A stretch of 64,000 nucleotides of DNA, from contig NZ_CP158016.1 in assembly GCF_046254905.1 (NCBI RefSeq), forward strand, positions 3,617,672 to 3,681,671, written 5' to 3'. Under the pieces are notes generated by a model. That model was not told the origin of the DNA. It was given only the letters and a program-made list of their open reading frames with translations, and searched no databases. The DNA is from Pseudaeromonas aegiceratis. GTDB taxonomy: Bacteria; Pseudomonadota; Gammaproteobacteria; Enterobacterales; Aeromonadaceae. The translations under genes and the position numbers were made by a program. How positions within the stretch are numbered: position 1 is the stretch's first letter; each line of letters opens with the position of its first letter. This document shows positions 44,391-54,064 of the stretch, piece by piece.

Positions 44391-46039
44391 AAACCGGATC
44401 GTCTTTCGGCAGCCAGGCGCAGCTGCGCGCCATCCGCAACCTGTCACCCATCTGGCTGGTGCCCATCGTCGCCGCCCTGGTGGGCCTGTGGCTGCTGTAC
44501 GTCTCCCTCACCAATCAGGGCCCCCTGATCACCCTCTACATCAAGGATGCCGACGGCATAGTGGCGGGCAAGACCATGATCAAGGCCCTGAGCGTGGACG
44601 TGGGCACGGTGCAGACGGTGAAGATGAGCAAGGATCTGAGCCACGTCATCCTCACCGCCCGCATGGCGGTGGACACCGAGGACATGCTCAAGCAGGACAG
44701 CCAGTTCTGGGTGGTGAAGCCCAGGGTGGGTCGCCAGGGCATCTCCGGGCTGGGTACCCTGCTGTCCGGTGCCTACATAGAGCTGTTGCCGGGCAAGGCC
44801 GAGAAACGGGAGGACAGCTACAAGGTGCTGGACGAGCCGCCCCTGGCCCGGGCCGATGAGCAGGGCATCAAGGTGATGCTCTACAGCGAGAATAACCGCG
44901 GCCTGGTGGCCAGCGATCCCGTCATCTACCGCGGCTTCACCGTGGGGCGGGTGGAGAAGGCCAGCTTCTCCATCGAGCACCGCCGGCTGGAGTACCAGCT
45001 GTTTATCCATGCCCCCTACGATGCCCTGGTGACCAGCAATGTGCGCTTCTGGACCAACAACGGTATGCGGGTCAGCGCCTCCTCCGAGGGCATCAGTCTG
45101 GAGACCGGCACCCTGGAGAGCCTGCTGCGCGGCGGGGTCACCTTCGATGTGCCGGAGGGCTGGCCCCTGGGGCGTCGGGTGAAGAGCGGTGACGTGTTCA
45201 ACCTGTATGCCGACGAGGAGAGCAGCCGCACCCAGGAGTTCCAGTATCACCAGGACTATGTGCTCAAGTTCGGCGAGTCCATCCGCGGCTTGAATAGCGG
45301 TGCGCCGGTGGAGTTTCTGGGAGTGCGGGTGGGAACCGTGCTGCAGGTGCCCTTCCTACCGGATAACCAGGTGCTGATGGAGCATGCTCCCCGGGAGGTG
45401 GCGGCGCTGATCCGGCTGGAGCCGGGGCGCATCAACGGTATCGATTCCGAGGCGGCGCAGCAGCGCATGGTGCAGGTGCTGGGGGACGAGGTGAAGCGCG
45501 GTCTGCGGGCCAGCCTGCGCACCGGTAACCTGCTCACCGGTGGCATGGTGGTGGAGCTGGCCTATCACCCGGAACAGCCGCTGACCCAGGCTCCCGGCAC
45601 CTTCAACGACTATCCGGTGCTGCCCACCGCCAAGGGCGGTCTGTATAACCTGGAGCAGCAGAGCCTGGCGGTGCTGAAGAAGATCAACGACCTGCCGGTT
45701 GAGCAGACGCTGACCAAACTGGACGATCTGCTGAGCCAATCCCGGCAGAGCGTGGCGGCCATCGGCCAGCTGAGCCAGACCCTCAACCGGCTGGCGGGCC
45801 AGCCGGCCACCCAGCAGATCCCGGCCGAGACCCTCAAGGCCATGCAGCAGCTGCAGCAGACTCTGGCGGGCTTCTCTGCCGAGGCGCCGGCCTACCAGCA
45901 GCTCAACCAGACCATAGACAACCTCAATCGCCTGCTCAACGAGCTCAAGCCCGTGGCCCGGACCCTGAGCGAGCAACCCAATGCCCTGATCTTCTCCCCG
46001 AATCCGGGGCAGGATCCCCAACCCCGGAGAGCCAAATGA
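44387..46039 (+). CDS. pqiB: Intermembrane transport protein PqiB (triple MCE)
   Basis: A 550-residue protein with one N-terminal membrane helix (about 22-42) and three MCE/MlaD domains (starting around residues 48, 160 and 285), followed by a long helical C-terminus (about 420-540) that forms the needle spanning the periplasm. Length equals E. coli PqiB (about 546). The GTG start overlaps the pqiA stop. The operon order pqiABC is conserved. Confidence 0.95.
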   Translation: MKTGSSFGSQAQLRAIRNLSPIWLVPIVAALVGLWLLYVSLTNQGPLITLYIKDADGIVAGKTMIKALSVDVGTVQTVKMSKDLSHVILTARMAVDTEDMLKQDSQFWVVKPRVGRQGISGLGTLLSGAYIELLPGKAEKREDSYKVLDEPPLARADEQGIKVMLYSENNRGLVASDPVIYRGFTVGRVEKASFSIEHRRLEYQLFIHAPYDALVTSNVRFWTNNGMRVSASSEGISLETGTLESLLRGGVTFDVPEGWPLGRRVKSGDVFNLYADEESSRTQEFQYHQDYVLKFGESIRGLNSGAPVEFLGVRVGTVLQVPFLPDNQVLMEHAPREVAALIRLEPGRINGIDSEAAQQRMVQVLGDEVKRGLRASLRTGNLLTGGMVVELAYHPEQPLTQAPGTFNDYPVLPTAKGGLYNLEQQSLAVLKKINDLPVEQTLTKLDDLLSQSRQSVAAIGQLSQTLNRLAGQPATQQIPAETLKAMQQLQQTLAGFSAEAPAYQQLNQTIDNLNRLLNELKPVARTLSEQPNALIFSPNPGQDPQPRRAK

Positions 46040-46605
46040 TGCGTCGCTGCCTTAGGTTCCTGCTGCCCTGGCTGCTGGTGGGCTGTGCCGCCCAGTCCGG
46101 CCCCCAGTATTACGCCCTGACCCTACCCAGCCAGACGGCGGTCAGCAGTCCGGCCCGCCAGGGCCCCCTGTTGCAGGTGCAGCGCCTGACCCTGCCGGAC
46201 TACCTGGCCCAGGCGGGCATCGCCTACCAGGAGGATGATATCCAGCTGACCCTGGCCAATCAGGCCCGCTGGGCCGAGCCGCTGGATCGTCAGTTGGGCG
46301 CCCTGCTGCTGGCGCAACTGGAACAGGATTTGCCCCAGGTCCAGCTGCAGGGACCGGAGGAGAGTGGCGGCGCCTGGCGGCTGAGCCTGGTGGTGGACGC
46401 CTTTCAGGGGCGGTTCGACGGTCAGGCGGTGATATCCGGGCGCTGGGTGCTGCAAGGGCCCCAGGGTGAGCGACATTCGGGTCGCTTCAACCGGCTGGAG
46501 CCCTTGGGTGAGGATGGCTATCCGGCCCTGGTGCGGGCCCTGCAGAAGGGGTGGTTGCAGCAGGCCCATGAGCTGGCCGGTCAGCTGCAACCGCTATTGC
46601 ACTAA
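46036..46605 (+). CDS. pqiC: PqiC outer-membrane lipoprotein
   Basis: A 189-residue lipoprotein with the lipobox LVGC (Cys17) and the ABC-type transport auxiliary (DUF330) fold: YYALTLPS...VQRLTLPDYLAQAGIAYQ...WAEPLDRQLGALL. It docks the PqiB tube at the outer membrane. The start overlaps the pqiB stop (ATGA) and the end overlaps the convergent GGDEF-like gene by four bases. Confidence 0.93.
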   Translation: MMRRCLRFLLPWLLVGCAAQSGPQYYALTLPSQTAVSSPARQGPLLQVQRLTLPDYLAQAGIAYQEDDIQLTLANQARWAEPLDRQLGALLLAQLEQDLPQVQLQGPEESGGAWRLSLVVDAFQGRFDGQAVISGRWVLQGPQGERHSGRFNRLEPLGEDGYPALVRALQKGWLQQAHELAGQLQPLLH

Positions 46606-47636
46606 TCCTCCAGGCTGTGGATCCGCTGTACCGGGCTTAACCGGGCGCGGTTGCGGCCCGCCTCGCAGGCCTGCTGCAGGGCCGCCTCGGCGGCATGCAG
46701 CAGGGCCGCGGCATCCAGCCTGGCCTCCAGGGTCTGCAGTCCCACCAGCCCCAGGCTGGCGGAGAGCTGGAAGCTCTGCCCCGCCTGATCCACGGTGCCG
46801 TACAGGGTCTGCACCAGCTTGTCCCCCACCCCCAGTAGTTCATCCACCCCCAGGCCTGGCAGCAGCACCAGCAGGCGGTCGTGCTGCCAGCGTCCCAGCA
46901 GGTCACCGGTGCGCAGGGTGGCCTTGAGCCGGGCGGCGGCGGCCTGCAGCATGCCGCGGGCCTCCTCCACGCTGAGGGACTCGGTGGCGATGGGGTCCAG
47001 CTCCACCAGCGCCAATGAGAAGGGCCGCTGCTCCAGCCGGCAGCGGGTGTGGCTGTGGTGCAGCAGGGCCAGTATGCCCTGATGATCCGGCAGGCCGGTG
47101 AGGGCATCCTGATCCTGGGGCGGGGTCAGCATCAGGTGGCGCAGGGCCTGGGGATGGGAGCAGGCCAGAAAGCGCAGCAGCAGCTGCCCTTCCAGCAGGC
47201 TGGCCAGATCGGTGAGCCCCAGCTTCTGATCGGCGCTCAGGGCGCGACCGGGCTTGAGGCCGACGCACAGCAGGCCGATGCGGTGTCCCTCGGCGTTGCG
47301 GAACGGACAGGCCGCCACCAGGCCCAGGCGTGCCATCCAGGGGTGGGCTCTGAGCTCGGGATCCTCGCCGGTCTCGCACAGGTAGAGGCTCTCCTCATCC
47401 AGCCGGCGCCGGCACAGGGGCGGGGGCGAGCCGGCGGGCAGATCCTCCCCCACCACCAGCAGATCCGCGTCATCGGCCAACAGGCTGATCCAGGCACTCT
47501 CGGCCTGGCACAGGGTCTGGGCGGTTCGGCTGATCTTCTGGTACTCCTCCTGGGGCAGATCCGCCAGGGTCAGGGTCCGCGCCAGGGCGGCCTGGCGTTG
47601 CTGGTGGCGTCCCTCCGGGTGCATCGCGTCTGTCAT
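46602..47636 (-). CDS. GAF domain plus degenerate GGDEF domain protein
   Basis: A 344-residue cytoplasmic protein. Residues about 20-155 are a GAF-like sensor with the pattern ESAWISLLADDADLLVVGEDLP and HPWMARLGLVAACPFRN. Residues 175-335 are a GGDEF fold (DALTGLPDHQGILALL, then VELDPIATES), but the catalytic GGDEF is replaced: GRWQHDRLLVLLP aligns with RYGGDEFxxLLP, giving QHDRL at 251-255. Diguanylate cyclase activity is not expected; it may be a receptor or structural protein. The ATG at 47636 (MTDAMHPEGR) is chosen. A decayed partial copy of its 5' end lies at 55.1-55.3 kb. Confidence 0.85.
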   Translation of the reverse strand: MTDAMHPEGRHQQRQAALARTLTLADLPQEEYQKISRTAQTLCQAESAWISLLADDADLLVVGEDLPAGSPPPLCRRRLDEESLYLCETGEDPELRAHPWMARLGLVAACPFRNAEGHRIGLLCVGLKPGRALSADQKLGLTDLASLLEGQLLLRFLACSHPQALRHLMLTPPQDQDALTGLPDHQGILALLHHSHTRCRLEQRPFSLALVELDPIATESLSVEEARGMLQAAAARLKATLRTGDLLGRWQHDRLLVLLPGLGVDELLGVGDKLVQTLYGTVDQAGQSFQLSASLGLVGLQTLEARLDAAALLHAAEAALQQACEAGRNRARLSPVQRIHSLED

Positions 47637-47783
47637 GCCATTCTCCCTATCCGTGCTCGTGCCTAGTAATGGTAGGCAAAGGGTGTACCGCCTGAGGCAA
47701 AAAACCTGTGGCTGATATCTCACTACGGCGAAGGATTGGCCCGCGTCGGTGCTGTGGCCGGGTGGGCGAGGGGGAGACAACCA

Positions 47784-47806
47784 GGAGCTGTGGATCACAC
47801 AGCTCC
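47784..47806 (-). terminator. Hairpin after pyrC, possible terminator
   Basis: A perfect 9-bp stem GGAGCTGTG/CACAGCTCC with a five-base loop lies 17 bases after the pyrC stop codon. There is no T-run on the minus strand. Confidence 0.45.
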
Positions 47807-47822
47807 CGGCGCCTGGCTCAGA

Positions 47823-48875
47823 TCAGGCTTGGGGCAGATTGACCCCGGTGACCTGCCACTGCAGGGTGGCACCCGCCATGAAGGGAATGATGGGGCTGCC
47901 GTCGGGCAAGGTGATGCTGTGCGGGATCTGCCAGGGCTTCTTCTCCAGGGTGACAGTGCCCTGATTGCGGGGCAGGCCATAAAAGTCGGCACCATGTTGG
48001 CTGGCAAAGCCTTCCAGCTTGTCCAGCGCCTGGAGCTCGTCAAAGACTTGCGCGTAAAGCTCGAGGGCGGCCCAGGCGCTGTAGCAGCCGGCACAGCCGC
48101 AGGCGGACTCTTTCTTTGACTGGGGGTGGGGGGCCGAGTCGCTACCCAGGAAGAATTTCTTCGAACCGCTGGCCACCGCGGCCCGCAGGGCCTGCTGGTG
48201 GATGTTGCGCTTCAACACCGGCAGGCAGTAATTGTGCGGCCGGATGCCGCCCACCAGCATGTCGTTGCGGTTTAACAGCAGGTGCTGGGGGGTGATGGTG
48301 GCGGCGATGTTGTCGCCGGCGGCCATGACGAAGTCAGCGGCATCCTGGGTGGTGATGTGTTCGAACACCAGGCGTAACTGCGGCAGGCGCTCCGTGATGG
48401 GACGCAGCCGCTGGTCGATGAACACCTTCTCCCGGTCAAAGATATCGACGTGGGACTCGGTGACCTCGCCATGCACCAGCAATGGCATCCGGTGCTCCAC
48501 CAGGGCCTCCAGCACGGGATACAGGCCATCCAAACGGGTGACCGCCGCATCCGAGTTGGTGGTGGCGCCGGCGGGATAGAGTTTCACCGCGGTGACGCCA
48601 CACCGGGCCGCCTCGGCAATGTCGGCCGGGGTGGTGTTGTCGGTTAAATACAGGGTCATCAGGGGCTCAAAGCCCGAGCCTGCGGGTCTGGCGGCCAGGA
48701 TCCGCGCCTTGTAGGCCATGGCCTCGGCCGCGGTGCGCACCGGGGGGACCAGATTGGGCATGACGATGGCCCGGCCGAAGCAGCGGGCGGTGGCGGGCAC
48801 GGTTTCTGCCAGCATGTCGCCATCGCGAAAATGCAGATGCCAGTCGTCGGGCGCGGTAATCGTAATCTGTGTCAT
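47823..48875 (-). CDS. pyrC: Dihydroorotase
   Basis: A 350-residue zinc enzyme of the class II (E. coli PyrC) type that cyclises carbamoyl aspartate to dihydroorotate in pyrimidine synthesis. The metal-binding DDWHLHFRDG (His13, His15) is at the N-terminus, the carboxylated Lys lies in AVKLYPAGATTNSD, and further ligands are in LLVHGE and FEHITT. The flexible loop DNIAATITPQHLLLNRNDM is conserved. Monocistronic. Confidence 0.97.
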   Translation of the reverse strand: MTQITITAPDDWHLHFRDGDMLAETVPATARCFGRAIVMPNLVPPVRTAAEAMAYKARILAARPAGSGFEPLMTLYLTDNTTPADIAEAARCGVTAVKLYPAGATTNSDAAVTRLDGLYPVLEALVEHRMPLLVHGEVTESHVDIFDREKVFIDQRLRPITERLPQLRLVFEHITTQDAADFVMAAGDNIAATITPQHLLLNRNDMLVGGIRPHNYCLPVLKRNIHQQALRAAVASGSKKFFLGSDSAPHPQSKKESACGCAGCYSAWAALELYAQVFDELQALDKLEGFASQHGADFYGLPRNQGTVTLEKKPWQIPHSITLPDGSPIIPFMAGATLQWQVTGVNLPQA

Positions 48876-48951
48876 GAACTCATCTCAACGGGTGAATAAA
48901 GGTTGTCGCCAGTGCGGACAGTATGAGACGTCTTGGCCGTCAGATTCAATC

Positions 48952-49923
48952 TTAGGTGCCGGCGGCCCGCTGGAGTCGATCCCAAATATCCAGCCATTCC
49001 GGCCCTGTCGGCGGCGTTTCCACCCAGATGCGCGCCACTCCCGGGGTCTGATCCAGCCGATAGAGGGCCCCATAGAGTGCCTGGCGGTAACCCTGATGAT
49101 CGGCGGGCATGGCGATCCTGTGGCCGCCCTGGGCCGGCCAATCGGCGGAATGCAGCAGCAGACCCGTGGTGTCGTCCAGCCCGGGCCCTTGGGCCTGGAG
49201 TTCGGCCCGGGTGATGAGACTCAGCGGACGGTTGGGCCGGTAATGCACCTTGTGATTGCCGGAGACCGCCACCCTGTGGGGGGCGAAGTCGCGTACCGGT
49301 ACCGCCAGGTGGCGTTGCAGGGCGCTGGCGGTGATAGGCCCGGCGCGCAGTATCTCAGCCCCCTCGGGTGTCACTCTGAGAATGGTGGATTCGGTCCCCA
49401 CCTGGCAGGGGCCGCCGTCCAGCACGGCGGCAATCCTGCCATTGAGTCCGGCCATCACATGCTCTGCCCGGGTGGGACTGAGCTTCTGGTAGGGGTTGGC
49501 CGAGGGGGCGGCGACCGCCAGCTGATGTTGCCTGAGCAGACTCAGCAGGGTGGGGTGCTGGGGGATGCGCACCCCTATGGTGGGCAGGCCGCCGGTTACC
49601 ACTTCGGAGACCCTGGGGTGCTTGTCCAGCAACAGGGTGAGGGGACCAGGCCAGAACTGGCGCGCGAGGGGTTCGACCCAGTCGGGCACCTCCCTGACCC
49701 ACTGATCCAGCTGCTGAAGATCGCCGATATGCAGTATCAGGGGGTGGTTTCTGGGGCGTTGCTTGGCGGCAAAGATCGCCGCCACCGCCTCGGGGTTGGC
49801 GGCATCGGCCGCCAGACCGTAGACGGTTTCTGTCGGTACGGCCACCAACTGGCCGGCCTTGAGCAAGTGGCCGGCCAGCGCCAGGTGATCGGCGCGCTCG
49901 GCCTGTAATAAGATGGTGTTCAT
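48952..49923 (-). CDS. L-threonylcarbamoyladenylate synthase, Sua5 type
   Basis: A 323-residue protein with an N-terminal YrdC/TsaC domain (about 1-200: VPTETVYGLAADA, FAAKQRPRNHPLILH, TIGVRIP, SANPYQKLSPT) and a C-terminal Sua5 domain. It makes threonylcarbamoyl-AMP for t6A37 of ANN-decoding tRNAs. A TsaC homologue is usually encoded elsewhere in gammaproteobacteria, so this may be a second copy. The start at 49923 overlaps the end of the upstream dabA gene by four bases. Confidence 0.92.
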   Translation of the reverse strand: MNTILLQAERADHLALAGHLLKAGQLVAVPTETVYGLAADAANPEAVAAIFAAKQRPRNHPLILHIGDLQQLDQWVREVPDWVEPLARQFWPGPLTLLLDKHPRVSEVVTGGLPTIGVRIPQHPTLLSLLRQHQLAVAAPSANPYQKLSPTRAEHVMAGLNGRIAAVLDGGPCQVGTESTILRVTPEGAEILRAGPITASALQRHLAVPVRDFAPHRVAVSGNHKVHYRPNRPLSLITRAELQAQGPGLDDTTGLLLHSADWPAQGGHRIAMPADHQGYRQALYGALYRLDQTPGVARIWVETPPTGPEWLDIWDRLQRAAGT

Positions 49924-52394
49924 GAAGCGTACCTGGGGTCGTTCGCCTGCCAGGGCTGCCACTGCCCCTGGTGGTAGGATTCCACGCCACCGTCATCCAG
50001 CCGCAGCAGGTAGAGCCACTGGTTATCCAGCAGTTGCCGCACCTTCTCCTGCTGCTGGATGATGCGACTGAGGGTGGCCCGGGGCGCATCGATCACCACA
50101 GTGAGGCGCAGGGGCTCATGCTGCCAGTCGTGACCATCGTGCACCGATTGCCATGCCAGACCGATGCGCAGATCGCCGCCATTGCCTTCGAACACCCCCA
50201 GATGTCCGCCCACCACGTTGTGCAGCGTCTTGTTGCCGCTGCCGTAGCGGTGGTTGTCTACCGTGGATGCGTAGTACTGCAGGTTGATCCAATGGGCGAC
50301 TATCATGGGGGCCGTCATGATCTGGGTCAGCCAGCGGCCATCCTCATCCTGCCGGGGGTCGTATTCATGGAGAAAACTGCGGCCCGCCAGGTTGAGGCCG
50401 CGGGTGCGGGCCCGCGGGGCTATGATGAAGGCCGCATTGTTGGCCAGCCCCCACTCAGGCCGGGTTTGTGCCCAGTCGTTGGCCCGTTGCTTGATGGCGC
50501 GGGTGAGTTTCGCCGGCTGGTCGCACAGGGCCGCCAGCCCCAGGCGGGGGGCGCGCTCCCGCCGGGCGGCGAGGCCGGCGGCGGCCAACTGGCCGGTCAC
50601 CTCCTCTACCTGGGCTCGATGGCCCTCTGGCAGCAGATCGGTATCGAACAGGGTCACCTCATCCGTGGTGGTGTTGTGCAGGGCGGCCACAAACCAGGTG
50701 CTCGCCGGCACCAGTATCTGCCGTTCGGCCAGGGCCGCTCTGACTTCGTCATCATTCAGCAGGGCCGCCAGGGCGCGGGCGTTCACCTCGCCGGTCTGGC
50801 CGCAGCAGGCGCCGCAGTCTAGGCCCGCCCGTTGCGGATTGTTGCGGTTCTGGCTGCCGTGCCCCACCAGCAGCACCAGGGGCGCCAGCCCCGTTTTGAG
50901 CCCCATGCCGGTCAGCACCTGTTCCGCGATAGCGGTTTGCGCGGCGAGATCGGTGCCCAGGGCGGTTTTCAGCGAGGGGCGCAGCCGGGTATGCCCGGTC
51001 AGCCCCAGGCGGTTTTCCGCCGGTGCCGGGCCCGTCGCGGGCAGGCTGCGCTTGATCAGTTTGCTGGCGTAGCCGAGGCCTAGTGTCTCCACCAGGGTGA
51101 AACCCGAGGCGGGCATGGTCTGCCACGGCCGCCAGCCGAACAGCGTCTTCAGGGCGCCCTGCCGGCGATGGGACACAGCCTCATCCGTGTGGTGACAGCC
51201 TGTGGTGTCGCTGATGGCCAGGGCCGGTGCCAGCAGGCCCGGCAACTGGGGTCGGCTGGCGTCTGTGCCCAAGGGGGTGTAGCGGATGGGCAGGCCGAAG
51301 AAGCCGGCAAACCCCAGGGTCTGGATTGTGCTGGATTGTGCCTCCAGATGACGCCGCAAGAGTTCCGAGCGCACATCGATACAGAACACCGCCTGCACCT
51401 GGGGCGGCGGCAGGGGGGCGGCGTCGGCCGGGTGGGCCAGCAGCTGGCGCACCAGCGATGCCTGATAGCTGAGTTCATGGGCCCGCTGCCAGATGGCCAG
51501 GCGCTGCAGGGATCTGGGGTGGGGCGAGTCAAGATGGTGACGCCACGCCTGCTGCCAGTGCTGCCAGACGGCACCACGCTGACGGGCGCCGTCATCGAGC
51601 AGGGTCTCCCAGCTCAGGCGGATGGCGAGCAAGTCCACCAGGCTGTTTTCATCCGCCCCTGCCAGCTTGGCCTGCCAGCGACGATAGGCGCACCAGGCGG
51701 CCCAGCCGCTCACCCGCAGCATGACGGCCTGCAGATAGGCGGCCCAGTCTTCCGGCACCAGGTCCAGCTGCTGGAGTGCCGATTCGATTTGCGCCTCGGC
51801 GCAGCTGGCCAGTTGCGCGGCCTTGCCGGGCAGGGCCGGCTCCTTCATCAGCAGCGCCACACTGTGATCCTGGCTGAGGCCGTGGCGCCAGCTGGCGTAG
51901 AGGTTCTGGCGCTGATCCGGCCGCCAGTCGGCCTGGGCCTGATCGAAGTAGGCGGCACAGAACTGGCCTATCTGCTGGGTGATGGTGTTGCGCCAGCTGG
52001 GCTGATGCTGCAGATCCCGTCCCTCGTCGAGGGCGTCGCACAGCAGGGGGGGCGCTAGCGGCGCCTGATCCTCTTGCTGCAGGGTGGCCAGCATGGCCGC
52101 CAGCGTGATGTCGCCGTCCTGTTCCGCGACGGCGCGGGCCAGGTGCTCCGGCTGGATCTGACCGTTCTGCCAGCGGGTGCGGTAATAGGACAGGGGCAGG
52201 GTCATGGGCGAGCCGGCCAGCTGCGCCAGGTTGGCCGTCACCTCGGCAAAGGGGCTGTGGGTGTGCTGCCAGTAGGGGTTGACGGCAATCAGGCGATCCA
52301 GCGGCCAGTTGGGCGCTATGCCGTCACAGGCGGTCCGGATGGCGTGGTCGAGCCACGCCTTGGTGGTCTGCTTGGAGCAGGTCAGGGCGTTCAT
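49920..52394 (-). CDS. dabA: DabA, catalytic-like subunit of the DAB inorganic carbon pump
   Basis: An 824-residue protein of the DUF2309/DabA family, distantly beta-carbonic-anhydrase-like. The putative zinc ligands Cys338 and Asp340 (FCIDVRSELLRRHLE) and His512 and Cys527 (VGHGSQNRNN...GLDCGACCG) keep the spacing of Halothiobacillus DabA (Cys351, Asp353, His524, Cys539). With DabB it couples cation flow to unidirectional CO2 hydration and accumulates bicarbonate. The start overlaps the dabB stop (4 bases). Confidence 0.95.
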   Translation of the reverse strand: MNALTCSKQTTKAWLDHAIRTACDGIAPNWPLDRLIAVNPYWQHTHSPFAEVTANLAQLAGSPMTLPLSYYRTRWQNGQIQPEHLARAVAEQDGDITLAAMLATLQQEDQAPLAPPLLCDALDEGRDLQHQPSWRNTITQQIGQFCAAYFDQAQADWRPDQRQNLYASWRHGLSQDHSVALLMKEPALPGKAAQLASCAEAQIESALQQLDLVPEDWAAYLQAVMLRVSGWAAWCAYRRWQAKLAGADENSLVDLLAIRLSWETLLDDGARQRGAVWQHWQQAWRHHLDSPHPRSLQRLAIWQRAHELSYQASLVRQLLAHPADAAPLPPPQVQAVFCIDVRSELLRRHLEAQSSTIQTLGFAGFFGLPIRYTPLGTDASRPQLPGLLAPALAISDTTGCHHTDEAVSHRRQGALKTLFGWRPWQTMPASGFTLVETLGLGYASKLIKRSLPATGPAPAENRLGLTGHTRLRPSLKTALGTDLAAQTAIAEQVLTGMGLKTGLAPLVLLVGHGSQNRNNPQRAGLDCGACCGQTGEVNARALAALLNDDEVRAALAERQILVPASTWFVAALHNTTTDEVTLFDTDLLPEGHRAQVEEVTGQLAAAGLAARRERAPRLGLAALCDQPAKLTRAIKQRANDWAQTRPEWGLANNAAFIIAPRARTRGLNLAGRSFLHEYDPRQDEDGRWLTQIMTAPMIVAHWINLQYYASTVDNHRYGSGNKTLHNVVGGHLGVFEGNGGDLRIGLAWQSVHDGHDWQHEPLRLTVVIDAPRATLSRIIQQQEKVRQLLDNQWLYLLRLDDGGVESYHQGQWQPWQANDPRYAS

Positions 52395-53944
52395 ACCGTC
52401 TCTCCCAGTGGGGTGGTGTCAGGGCGCATCGTGGGCTGGAGCTTGCCCAGCCGGGCCGGCCAGAGGGCAAAGGTCAGTCGGGTAAAGGTCTCGTCCAGGT
52501 AAAAGCCGCAGTAGGCCCAGGGGTAGAGTCGCTGGGCCAGCCGCCCCTGGGGGTGCCGGCGCAACCAGATCTGGAGGCCATAGAGCAGCACGAAGGCGAC
52601 GCAGACCCAGGCCATCAGCCAGGGGGCCGTGCCGCTGGCGGCCGGCGCCAGGCCGGCGAACAGCCAGTGCCAGACGAAATAGACCTGGATCAGCAGCAGC
52701 ACCCGCAGCCCGGCGTGGGCCAGCAGGGCCACTGAGCGGCCCTGCTCCAGCCACAGCAGGGGGGCGAGGCCGAGGGCAAGCACCAGGGTGGCGGCGGTTG
52801 GCAACGTCAGCCCGGCGGCGGGCAACAGCCATTGCCAGCCGGCGAGGGAGCCGGCCACCAACATGCCGCTCACCACGGGGCTGAGCAGGTAGCGGAGCAG
52901 GGAGCGCCGTGCCCCTGGGGTGCCGAGCAAGGCCAGCGCCCTGGTCTCGGAGACCGTTTCGCCGGCCGCCAAGAAGGCATGGGCCTTGTAGAAGGAGTGG
53001 GCCACCAGGTGCAGCAGGGCCAGTTCGTAGAGCCCCAGGCCCACCTCCACCAGCATGAAGCCCATCTGGGCGCAGGTGGACCAGGCCAACCGCACCTTGA
53101 TGCTGATGCGCGTCATCATCACCAGGCTCGCCAGCACGGCGGTGAGGCTGCCCACCAGCACCAGCAGTATCTGACTGGCGGGGGCCAGGGCCAGCAGCTC
53201 GGCCAGGCGGATCAGGACAAAGCCGCCGACGTTGACCACCCCGGCGTGCAGCAGGGCCGACACCGGGGTGGGGGCCTCCATCACCTGGATCAGCCAGCCG
53301 TGCAGCGGCAGCTGCGCCGATTTGAGGATGGCGGCCAGGGCAAACAGGCCGGCGGCCCAGTGCAGGCCCGTCGGCAGGGCGTCCTGATGGGCCAGGTAGT
53401 CAGACAGACCCCTCAGGCTGAGGGTGCCGGCGGCCTGGTAAATCAGCACCAGGGCGGCCAGCAGGCTGAGGTCGGCCAGCCGGCTGACGATGAATTTTTT
53501 GTGGGCGACGACTTGGGCCGTCCGGCGCTCCCGGTAGAAGGTCAGCAGGTAATGCAGGCCCAGGCTGGTACAGCTCCAGCCCAGCACCAGCAGCACCAGG
53601 TGCTGACTGACCACCAGCAGGCTGACACAGGCCAGGGTGAACAGCAGGGCCTTCACGAAGCGTGGTTGCTGGGCTTCGCCCTCAAGATAGCGTGCCGCAT
53701 AACGAATGATGACCCAGCCAAGCAGGGCGATGAGCAGCGCCACCGTCAGGCCCGGCTTATCGACCTGGCGGTCTGCCAACCCGGCGGCGAGCCCGGCGGC
53801 TGTGGTGGTGACCAGGGTGCTGGCCAGGCCCAACCCGGCCGTGATGCGGGCGACCGTCCAATGCTGTCGCGGCAGTAAGCAGGCCAGGGCAAAGCCTGTC
53901 ATGTAGCAGGCTGGCAGTAGCCAGCCGTTGAGTAGCCCCATCAT
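52391..53944 (-). CDS. dabB: DabB, NuoL-like membrane subunit of the DAB inorganic carbon pump
   Basis: A 517-residue polytopic protein of the proton-translocating NADH-quinone oxidoreductase subunit L/antiporter family, with about 13 membrane segments and the conserved core LPLHGWLIQVMEAPTPVSALLHAGVVNVGGF. In DAB complexes the NuoL-like subunit carries the cation and anchors DabA. The ATG at 53944 has GGAGG seven bases upstream; a second ATG follows directly at 53941. It is the first gene of the dabBA-sua5 unit and is divergent from a LysR gene. Confidence 0.93.
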   Translation of the reverse strand: MMGLLNGWLLPACYMTGFALACLLPRQHWTVARITAGLGLASTLVTTTAAGLAAGLADRQVDKPGLTVALLIALLGWVIIRYAARYLEGEAQQPRFVKALLFTLACVSLLVVSQHLVLLVLGWSCTSLGLHYLLTFYRERRTAQVVAHKKFIVSRLADLSLLAALVLIYQAAGTLSLRGLSDYLAHQDALPTGLHWAAGLFALAAILKSAQLPLHGWLIQVMEAPTPVSALLHAGVVNVGGFVLIRLAELLALAPASQILLVLVGSLTAVLASLVMMTRISIKVRLAWSTCAQMGFMLVEVGLGLYELALLHLVAHSFYKAHAFLAAGETVSETRALALLGTPGARRSLLRYLLSPVVSGMLVAGSLAGWQWLLPAAGLTLPTAATLVLALGLAPLLWLEQGRSVALLAHAGLRVLLLIQVYFVWHWLFAGLAPAASGTAPWLMAWVCVAFVLLYGLQIWLRRHPQGRLAQRLYPWAYCGFYLDETFTRLTFALWPARLGKLQPTMRPDTTPLGETV

Positions 53945-54064
53945 TCCTTTGCCTCCCAAGATGGCTAGGTGTTGCACTTTCAATGGGACGCATTGTTGCG
54001 GCGCTTAGAGTATTTAGTAAAATATATATATCTTATTCATACGTTCTAAAAAAAAGAACACTCA
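53945..54064. promoter_or_regulatory. Divergent promoter region of dabBA and the LysR gene
   Basis: A 120-base AT-rich gap between two divergent starts. It includes a TTTAGTAAAA-type repeat and TATATATATA at about 54010-54030, and GTTCT-N7-AGAAC at 54043-54059 just before the LysR ATG. LysR regulators typically bind here, but no site can be assigned with confidence. Confidence 0.45.
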
